Part shown: positions 54,466 through 61,293 of the stretch, in pieces | Layout of the letters: each line of letters starts with the position of its first letter | Numbering within the stretch: the first letter of the stretch is position 1 | Assembly (NCBI RefSeq): GCF_002355475.1 | Contig: NZ_AP014862.1 | Span: 4,092,001 to 4,156,000, forward strand | Source: Pseudomonas furukawaii | GTDB lineage: Bacteria; Pseudomonadota; Gammaproteobacteria; Pseudomonadales; Pseudomonadaceae | Direction: 5' to 3' | DNA length: 64,000 bases | Position numbers and translations under genes: made by a program | Notes under the pieces: generated by a model | What the model was told of the DNA's origin: nothing | Databases searched by the model: none | Seen by the model: the letters and a program-made list of their open reading frames with translations, nothing else

Positions 54466-55455
54466 ATGGCACGCGGTGGCGTGAACAAGGCAGTCGTCAA
54501 GATAGCGCGGGACGCGCTACTGGCTCGCGGGCTACGGCCGACAGTCGACGCGGTGCGCATTGAGCTGGGGAATACCGGCTCGAAGAGCACCATCCATCGA
54601 TGCTTGAAGGAACTGGCCGAGCGGATCCCGCCGCACAATGCCCCCGGGGAGGACGACGTGATAATCACCCTGGCGCATCAGATGGGGGACCACTTACGCG
54701 AAAATGCTCAGGCGGCAGTAGCGGCAGAACGCGAAACCCTTACCCGCCAGCAATTGGAGTTCCGCCTGCAACGCCAGCAATGCGAGGAGCGGATACAGGA
54801 TCTGCAGGGGATCGTCGCCGCACTAACGGAGCAGGTACAGGCGCAACGGCAACTGGAGCTGACCCTGCAAAACCGTATGACAGACAGTGAAATGGAGCGG
54901 AGCCGACTGCAGGAGGTCGAACAAAGCCTGCGGGCCCAGCTAGAGAAAAGTGCTCTACAAGTGCAGTCACTTGAGGAGAAACACCTGCGGGCTCGTCAAG
55001 CCCTCGAGCATTATCGACAGAGCCAGCAGGATCAGCGAGCTCAAGAACTCCGCCGTCATGACGAAGAACTTCAGCAACTGCGCCGGGAAATCCGATCATT
55101 GCAGCAAAGCCTAATCGGCAAGCAGGACGAGTTGACCACCCTCAACCGGGACAACGAGCGGCTACTCAGCGACGTCAGGGCCCAGCAACAACAACAGCGC
55201 CAATGGGAGCGCGAGTTGATCGCTCAGCGCCAACAATTCCAGGAGACGTCCTCTGCTCTATCCACCGACCTGGCCACCGCGCGCGCTCTACTAACCTCGT
55301 CGCAGACAGAAAACGCCACCCTGCGTGAACGACTGAAGCGGCATGTGGGGGAGTATCGCCAGTGCCGACGCCAAATACATCGACAAGAGAAACAGCTACA
55401 TCAGCTTCAGGCAATATCTCCGACTATGTCCCCTCCATCGCCTCCTGCTGGGTAG
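54466..55455 (+). CDS. tnpT: KfrA/TnpT-like coiled-coil DNA-binding protein
   Basis: A 329-residue protein. The first 85 residues form a KfrA_N-type helix-turn-helix region (ARDALLARGLRPTVDAVRIELG, GSKSTIHRCLKELAERI). From about 90 to 315 it is a long coiled coil rich in Q, E, R and L. TnpT of Tn4651 has the same size and build and stimulates TnpS-mediated resolution by binding near the core site. ATG 54466 follows CAGGAGAG. It is divergent from the tyrosine recombinase. KfrA-like partition or plasmid proteins are the main alternative. Confidence 0.75.
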   Translation: MARGGVNKAVVKIARDALLARGLRPTVDAVRIELGNTGSKSTIHRCLKELAERIPPHNAPGEDDVIITLAHQMGDHLRENAQAAVAAERETLTRQQLEFRLQRQQCEERIQDLQGIVAALTEQVQAQRQLELTLQNRMTDSEMERSRLQEVEQSLRAQLEKSALQVQSLEEKHLRARQALEHYRQSQQDQRAQELRRHDEELQQLRREIRSLQQSLIGKQDELTTLNRDNERLLSDVRAQQQQQRQWERELIAQRQQFQETSSALSTDLATARALLTSSQTENATLRERLKRHVGEYRQCRRQIHRQEKQLHQLQAISPTMSPPSPPAG

Positions 55456-55602
55456 CGGGTAAGTTTCGAGTAACGCATACGAAGCCTGGAGTAAAGCATT
55501 GTTGCCCGGTGAGTTGCTTAAGTACGTCGAGTAAGAATACCTGGTGAAATGCAGGTGACGCGCATTGACCATCAAGAAACTGTGTTAGCCAATGTGATTG
55601 CG

Positions 55603-56577
55603 TCAAGCCTTAACACCCACACGCCGCATTATCCGGAGATCACCCTTGGCGACGTCGCGACTCAGGCCTATAGCTGTCCAAGGCAGCGAAACCCGCGCTG
55701 TTAAGATGGTTTTCTTCGCACGAGACCACTGCATGCGAAGTCGATCAGGCATTACCATTCTGGTTTTTGAATTCAATAGCGCGTTAACAAGCTCCATATC
55801 TTCAAGCGCTTCCCACAGCAATAAGAAAGCCTCGTCATTCCACGCATGCACCCACTCGTACTCGAACATGCATTCCAAGATATCCTGGTAAACATTCAAC
55901 GTGTGGTTAAGGTTTTTATATTTCCTTTCCCACGCCCTCAGTTCACCATCCACCAATAGCTCACAGTCAAGCAAGGCACTAATCAGATCCAGTAGCTGGT
56001 ATCTGATATGCCATAACGGCGAGCGCAAGCAGGCCAAGTAAAAATACAGGGAGAAATTCTTCTTCAGCCAAGCACGCTGCCCCACAAGCGACCTCGCCTC
56101 GCTGCGCATCAAGATCAGCAAAGGGCCGATCTTGGTCCAACTGGGGCTACTGCATAGCCGGGCCATTGCTAGGTTGGTGAAGTCGGGTAACGGTTTACCA
56201 TCCATTCGGAGTGCTGCTGCACACCTATCCCAGAAGGATCGGTCTGCAGAAAGCCCGCTAAGTGCCAGCCATAGTGGGTCACACAAGACCTGCCGCAAAA
56301 CTGGAAATTCTCCAAGCATCTGCTGCAAAAGCGCATCGCGAGGCAAGCTGCCCTCGAAATAGGCGATCCACTTACTACTGTATGGATCGTCGTGCTGCAG
56401 ACCGTGGGTCTTGACCCACCAAACCCCCAGTGCGTGCCCGTTGTGCGGCACACCCGCTAGGTCCGCCAACGTATGCGCAAACAGCATGGCCCGCGTTTTA
56501 CGCACCGCGGAGTTGTACGTATCGCGCACGGCCACATCACACCATGGCCTGTTTCGCCCACCTTCTGAACTGTTCAT
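55603..56577 (-). CDS. Hypothetical protein, no recognised domain
   Basis: A 324-residue protein rich in Trp, Leu and Arg with mainly helical character (LLQQMLGEFPVLRQVLCDPLWLAL, YLACLRSPLWHIRYQLLDLISALLDCELL, YEWVHAWNDEAFLLLWEALEDMELV). No signal, membrane helix or known motif. The frame opens with TTG at 56595; ATG 56577 is the likelier start though its ribosome site is weak. Its base composition lies between that of the GC-rich recombinases and the AT-rich tns genes. It could be cargo of either neighbouring element. Confidence 0.6.
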   Translation of the reverse strand: MNSSEGGRNRPWCDVAVRDTYNSAVRKTRAMLFAHTLADLAGVPHNGHALGVWWVKTHGLQHDDPYSSKWIAYFEGSLPRDALLQQMLGEFPVLRQVLCDPLWLALSGLSADRSFWDRCAAALRMDGKPLPDFTNLAMARLCSSPSWTKIGPLLILMRSEARSLVGQRAWLKKNFSLYFYLACLRSPLWHIRYQLLDLISALLDCELLVDGELRAWERKYKNLNHTLNVYQDILECMFEYEWVHAWNDEAFLLLWEALEDMELVNALLNSKTRMVMPDRLRMQWSRAKKTILTARVSLPWTAIGLSRDVAKGDLRIMRRVGVKA

Positions 56578-56768
56578 AAAGGTCCGCCCGAACAAACTGG
56601 AACTTGTTGCACACCTACAACCAGCGTTGTAGAGCCATCGGAAAACTCTAGCCGGGCGTCTTTGCTGTACTAGACCAGTTCCTGATTAGGGTTCACAGTC
56701 TTATGTAATAAGCGTAATGGCCCCTTCCTCGGAGGCTGCGAACCTCGATTCGTGGCAGGAGGTTTGTC

Positions 56769-56858
56769 ATGCCCTCTCAACCGAAAGCCCCTCATCTTGC
56801 AAAAGGCGGTACTGGCCGCCACCGGGCTAACTTCTCCTCGCGTAAGAAACCTGCCTAG
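56769..56858 (+). CDS. 29-residue basic small ORF upstream of tnsA
   Basis: MPSQPKAPHLAKGGTGRHRA and nine further residues (NFSSRKKPA), strongly basic. It has a perfect AGGAGG ribosome-binding site at 56757-56762, seven bases before the ATG, and ends 23 bases before tnsA. It may be a genuine leader peptide or small DNA-binding factor; chance cannot be excluded. Confidence 0.4.
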   Translation: MPSQPKAPHLAKGGTGRHRANFSSRKKPA

Positions 56859-56881
56859 CGGCAATTCCCGGAGGCAATGCG

Positions 56882-57403
56882 ATGATCTCGATACCCGAAG
56901 AACTGAGAAGTACTCTTTCGTTAAGGCCAGGCCCCAAACTCCGACGCGGCAAATATGGAAAACATGTCACATGCGTTCCCTCGCGCAAAAATGGTCGAAC
57001 AATAGTCTGTGAAACCATTCTCGAAACGCATTTTTGTATCGAGCTCGAGCGCAGCCCATGTATCACTCACTACCAGGCTCAGCCATTCACTTTGGCCCTA
57101 ACCAACAGTCGTAAGTGCTATACCCCAGACTTCGTAGCATGCCATCGGGACGGAACAATCGTGCTCTACGAAATCAAGCATGACGCCGTGCGAAACGACT
57201 TGTTAACACTCGATCGGCTAGACGGTTGGCGGGAGCTCTTAAACGAGTGCGGCTATGAACTAGAACGTGTATTCGAAAACCAATTTTTCCATCCCATCAA
57301 AACCGACAACCTCCACCTTCTGTATCAGCAAAGCTTTGGCTCCAATTTTCGCTCAGCCTCAACTATTCGATCACTAGGTTCTGTACGAAAAGTACTGCCG
57401 TAG
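56882..57403 (+). pseudogene. tnsA: tnsA, 5' part, interrupted by an IS element
   Basis: The N-terminal 165 residues of a TnsA-type restriction-like endonuclease, which cuts the 5' ends of a Tn7-family transposon. Active-site residues are visible: E48 in CETILETHF, D83 in YTPDF, E97 and K99 in YEIKH. At L165 the IS begins; the frame runs eight more residues into the IS (GSVRKVLP) and stops, giving 173 residues. The catalytic domain is thus whole but the C-terminal part, which in Tn7 contacts TnsC, is lost. ATG 56882 follows GGAGG. Confidence 0.85.
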
Positions 57404-58227
57404 GCATCGCAGCGTGCAAGCCAGCGTGACCATCGCGCCAAAACTTCTGGCGAGCTTGTCGTAGCGGGTGCCAATTCTCCGGTTCTCTTTCAGCCAGCCA
57501 AACATCCGCTCGATGATGTTCCGTTGCCGGTATTTCGGACGATCAAACAGTCGGGGTAGTCCTGGCTTGGGTTTGCGCTTCATGGTGCGCTGCGGAATCA
57601 CCGGCTGCATGCGGTAGCGGTCGCAGTACTGGCGCAGATGTTCGGCATCGTAACCTTTGTCTGCCAGTAACCAGCGGCAGCGCTTACGAGGCCGTCCCGA
57701 CTTTCCGGGAATACGCACCTGATCCAAGAGCGGCTGAGCATGTGCAATGTCGCTGGCCTGCCCCGGTGACAGCATGAAGCGAAGAGGTATCCCATTGGCA
57801 TCGCAGATCAGGTGAATCTTGGTGGTCAGGCCGCCTCGACTACGTCCCAATGCATGGTCTACCGGTTCTTCTGGCCCCCCTTTTTCCCGGCGCCAGAAGA
57901 GGCTCGGGTTGCGCGCACCGCAGTGGAGTCGATCATCCACGACTCCAGGTCAATCAGGCCTTCCTGATTCAGCCGGACGTGCAATCGCTCAAGTACTCGG
58001 TCAAACGTGCCGTCGTCTCGCCAGTCACGGAACCGTTGATACACCGTCGACCACGGGCCGAAACGCTCCGGCAGATCACGCCAGGCGGCTCCGGAGCAGA
58101 GGATCCAGAAGATGCCGTTCAGCACCAACCGATCATCACTTCGAGGTCGGCCCATCTTCTGTTCCGGGGAAACCAGATCCTTGATCAACTCCCAGCCCGC
58201 ATCCGGGAGTTCGTAGCGCCTTGCCAT
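57374..58227 (-). CDS. IS5-family (IS427-group) transposase, two frames joined by -1 frameshift
   Basis: OrfA (58227-57859, 122 residues) starts MARRYELPDAGWELIKDL and carries DSTAVRA with the first catalytic Asp. OrfB, in the -1 frame, carries LADKGYDAEHLR (second Asp) and RNIIERMFGWLKENRR (Glu), completing DDE. The frames overlap at a GGGAAAAAGGGGGG run, a good slippery site for -1 frameshifting, so the active protein is OrfAB. The TAG stop of OrfB at 57374-57376 lies outside the IS: it is made of the duplicated target TA plus the next base. Confidence 0.9.
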
Positions 58228-58286
58228 GTGGGCCTCCAGCCAATCATGGCGGCAATTCTACCTGCACCGACTTTTCGTACAGAACC
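57377..58286 (-). mobile_element. 910-bp IS5-family element inserted in tnsA
   Basis: Terminal inverted repeats GGTTCTGTACGAAAAGT (57377-57393) and its complement (58270-58286) are perfect over 17 bases. The element is flanked by TA on both sides (57375-57376 and 58287-58288), the 2-bp target duplication of IS427-group elements. Excising it with one TA copy joins the two tnsA fragments exactly in frame. Confidence 0.92.
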
Positions 58287-58288
58287 TA

Positions 58289-58456
58289 ATACAAGAATCA
58301 CCCCAAAAACAACTATTAGTCGAGGACTTGATAACCAAACAAATACGTACTGAGGACATTGCCCATGCAGTATTTTATGGATCGATCGTAACTAATTTAA
58401 CCCGCCCATTTACTTTACATTCCCGGCTTCGGTGTGGAGTCAATGATGGAAAATGA
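58289..58456 (+). pseudogene. tnsA: tnsA, 3' part beyond the IS
   Basis: This 55-codon segment begins IQESPQKQLLVEDLITKQIR and ends at TGA (58454-58456). It continues the tnsA frame when the IS and one TA copy are removed, giving 220 residues in total. The predicted helical/winged content fits the TnsA C-terminal domain. Its end overlaps the tnsB start, as in other tnsAB operons. It has no start codon of its own. Confidence 0.85.
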
Positions 58457-60380
58457 AAACACTAATCAACTAGATCTTCGCATTGGCGAGCACTATCACT
58501 ACCGCAGCCAAGGATTTGTAATAATTTCCATTGATGGCAACAAGATACAACTGAGAAGCTTACTCCAGAGAAAAAATATTTGCTTCCAGAGTTACGAAAC
58601 ACTAGCACTCGCTTACCGACGAGGTATCTTCTACAAAATACAGGAAGCGCCTCTACTTGCAGAAGTAAACAAAATCATAGCCGCCCTAAGCACAAAAGTC
58701 CGCGAGCAACTGGACAAACGCTTGGAGTATGTACGCCGGGTCTTGGAAAAATTTGAGGGGTCTCTCCCTAGACAAGAAACCACCACGTTTCTGGCCGAAA
58801 TCGGAAAAATAATCGGCGACGCCTCTCCCCCTGGTTACACGACCATTTACAACTGGGTGAGAACATATCTTCACGCCGGCGAAAACCCCACCTCATTGAT
58901 TTCAATGCGCGTTAGGAAGAGAAAATACAGGCTCACACGACAGCCGGAAGAAATCCAAGAGCAAATCAATTACAACATTGAATTGCTATACCACTCGAGT
59001 ACACCCTGCCCAGTTAAAGCTGTCATTGAAGCCATTGAATTTAGCATCGAAGACCTAAACTCCAAGAGACCCATTTCAGATCAACTTCAGGTACCCAGTA
59101 GGTCGACACTGCGTCGAATCATCAATGAAATTGATACTTTCCTGACAGAGTCTCATCAGCTTGGGCACGGAGCTGCGATCAAGAACCAACGTTGGAGTAG
59201 GGTATACAGGAAGCTACGTCGAAGACTGCAGCGTGTAGAGTGCGATACACACGTCCTTGACCTGATCGTCGTCAATGAGCACGGGGAGGTCCTTGGACGA
59301 CCTTACCTGACGATTGCTCTTGATGTTTATTCACGCCGAGTGATCGGCTGGGACATTTCTCTGAATCCCCCCAGCATCGAGAAAACTATCCGCGCGATCA
59401 AAATGTCGTTGTCTAGTGCGTATGAGCGCAATGGATTGGCGGAACACTATATTGTTGACAACGGCGCTGAATTTATAGCCAAAAAACTTCAGGACTGCTT
59501 GCGACTGCTGGGCGCCGAAATAACATTCTGTGAACCTGGCGAACCCAATCAGAAACCCTTCGTCGAGCGCTGGTTCAAAACACTGACGATCAGCCTTATC
59601 CATCATATGAAGGGGACAACGTTCTCAAACATACTTGAGCGGGGCGATTACGACTCGGAAAAAGATGCCGTGTTCACCCTGGGGCAACTGAGCGAGACTT
59701 TCAAGGATTGGTTAGACACCGTGTACCACAGTGACTTCCATCGCGGACTTGGAACGTCGCCGGACATCTTCTGGAATACCCATACTGATAACGCCTTCCC
59801 CCCGAAAAGGTATTCGCATGAGGATCTGAATCGCTTCTTTCTCAGCAAGAGGAGCGCGCTTCCGGCAAATGGTCGCATCGGCTTCCAGGATCTGCAATGG
59901 ACGGGCCCAGCTGTCGCGTACCTAAGCACCCTTAAGGGCAATAAAGACAAGTTGACTCTCTTCTATGACCCGAGTGAATTGGGCACTGCTTGGGTGTGTC
60001 ACCCCGATACCCCGGACGAGCTATTTAGCATAGAGGCGGCCGATCCGGATTATCAGATTGGTCTGACTATGCACATGCATAAGCTAATTAGGAAAGAGCT
60101 GCAAGAGAAACACAGCAAGTTTAATTACAAGGATGCCCGTAATAATCGCGTGAGGATCAACCTCCGATTGGCCGCAGCCAAGGGTAAGCGTGCCCGCAAG
60201 CAGCAAGCGCGAATGGCAGAGAATGGCTCGTATAGCCCTCCCCTTCCCCTAGCTTCGACGCCGTCAGAAACGAATGAGACCTTCATGATCGACCCGTCCA
60301 AACACTTGGCCAACAGTCAAGTACCCGGACTTTCTCAAGTGATTGGAGCCAAGCATGATAAACACAACGGAGAAAGTTAA
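58443..60380 (+). CDS. tnsB: TnsB-type DDE transposase
   Basis: A 645-residue transposase that binds the element ends and joins 3' ends to target DNA. The rve/DDE core has D in VECDTHVLDLIVV, D in YIVDNGAEF and E in PNQKPFVERWFKTL. N-terminal helix-turn-helix material and a C-terminal Mu-type beta-barrel (DLQWTGPAVAYLSTLKG) flank it. The last 60 residues are basic then flexible. ATG 58443 (or 58446) follows GGAG and overlaps the tnsA stop. AT-richer than the chromosome. Confidence 0.93.
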   Translation: MMENENTNQLDLRIGEHYHYRSQGFVIISIDGNKIQLRSLLQRKNICFQSYETLALAYRRGIFYKIQEAPLLAEVNKIIAALSTKVREQLDKRLEYVRRVLEKFEGSLPRQETTTFLAEIGKIIGDASPPGYTTIYNWVRTYLHAGENPTSLISMRVRKRKYRLTRQPEEIQEQINYNIELLYHSSTPCPVKAVIEAIEFSIEDLNSKRPISDQLQVPSRSTLRRIINEIDTFLTESHQLGHGAAIKNQRWSRVYRKLRRRLQRVECDTHVLDLIVVNEHGEVLGRPYLTIALDVYSRRVIGWDISLNPPSIEKTIRAIKMSLSSAYERNGLAEHYIVDNGAEFIAKKLQDCLRLLGAEITFCEPGEPNQKPFVERWFKTLTISLIHHMKGTTFSNILERGDYDSEKDAVFTLGQLSETFKDWLDTVYHSDFHRGLGTSPDIFWNTHTDNAFPPKRYSHEDLNRFFLSKRSALPANGRIGFQDLQWTGPAVAYLSTLKGNKDKLTLFYDPSELGTAWVCHPDTPDELFSIEAADPDYQIGLTMHMHKLIRKELQEKHSKFNYKDARNNRVRINLRLAAAKGKRARKQQARMAENGSYSPPLPLASTPSETNETFMIDPSKHLANSQVPGLSQVIGAKHDKHNGES

Positions 60381-61293
60381 GCTTTTTGAGCAACAAATCG
60401 TTTTCTTTCAAAACTATCGCCAAGCGTTTGCCAAACTCGAGAAGGCAGTCGAATGTACACGACTACGAGGCATACCCACCTCTGCGGTTTTAATTGGCCC
60501 TTCTGGCGCAGGAAAATCCACACTCAGTACCATCTTCCAAAATTCTTTTCCCTCACCTCACATAGAGCACAAACACGAGGGGATCTACCACGTAATTCCG
60601 GCATTCTATTGCAGCGTGCCTGCCAAAGTAACGATTAAGTCCTTCTGCAAAGCAATACTCAGCGGACTTCACTGCAATGACACATCCGGCGACACTGTCG
60701 ACCTGGAACTACGAATCATCGAACTCCTGAAAACCTGCCAAACACAGATAATCATAATAGACGAGTTCCAGATACTCGCGAAACGAGGCAATTATAACCA
60801 TTTAGAAGGATTGAAGGACTGGCTCCTGGCACTTTCAAATAGCATAAACATTCCCATAATCATCGTAGGTACGGAAGAATGTGCGGAAATAATCTATCGG
60901 GAGCCTCAACTTGCCAGGCGCTTTCCCTTTCTGGTTAGGCTTAAGTACTTGGAATTCAATGAAAAACTGGACTCGGAGTACATTACAACGCTTCGCGGGC
61001 TCGATGAAAAACTCTATGAAATAGGAAACTTAAAGCCCGGAATACATTTGACCGACCCCAGCATTTGCACTCGCCTGTACGTCGCAAGCCAAGGCAATCT
61101 CGAGTACCTCCGACAGATTCTTTCCCTCGCATTTAGCTTCTGCCTTAATCGGAATGACAAAAAGATCATTCTCGCCGACTTTCACGATGCCTGCGCTCTT
61201 ATAGAACTAGAACTTAGTCTCAGCCCGAAGCAGAACCCTTTTTCACTAGACCTAGCTAAGTGCTATTCAATTATTGAGACGCACTCACAATGA
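60355..61293 (+). CDS. tnsC: TnsC/TniB-type AAA+ ATPase
   Basis: A 312-residue ATPase. Walker A is IGPSGAGKST near residues 46-55, Walker B is IIIIDEFQ near 133-140, and a sensor follows in IIIVGTEE. TnsC forms filaments on target DNA and links the target selector to TnsAB. ATG 60355 overlaps the tnsB end by 26 bases; a start 12 bases earlier is in frame. The stop overlaps tniQ (ATGA), so tnsB, tnsC and tniQ form one coupled operon. Confidence 0.92.
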   Translation: MINTTEKVKLFEQQIVFFQNYRQAFAKLEKAVECTRLRGIPTSAVLIGPSGAGKSTLSTIFQNSFPSPHIEHKHEGIYHVIPAFYCSVPAKVTIKSFCKAILSGLHCNDTSGDTVDLELRIIELLKTCQTQIIIIDEFQILAKRGNYNHLEGLKDWLLALSNSINIPIIIVGTEECAEIIYREPQLARRFPFLVRLKYLEFNEKLDSEYITTLRGLDEKLYEIGNLKPGIHLTDPSICTRLYVASQGNLEYLRQILSLAFSFCLNRNDKKIILADFHDACALIELELSLSPKQNPFSLDLAKCYSIIETHSQ

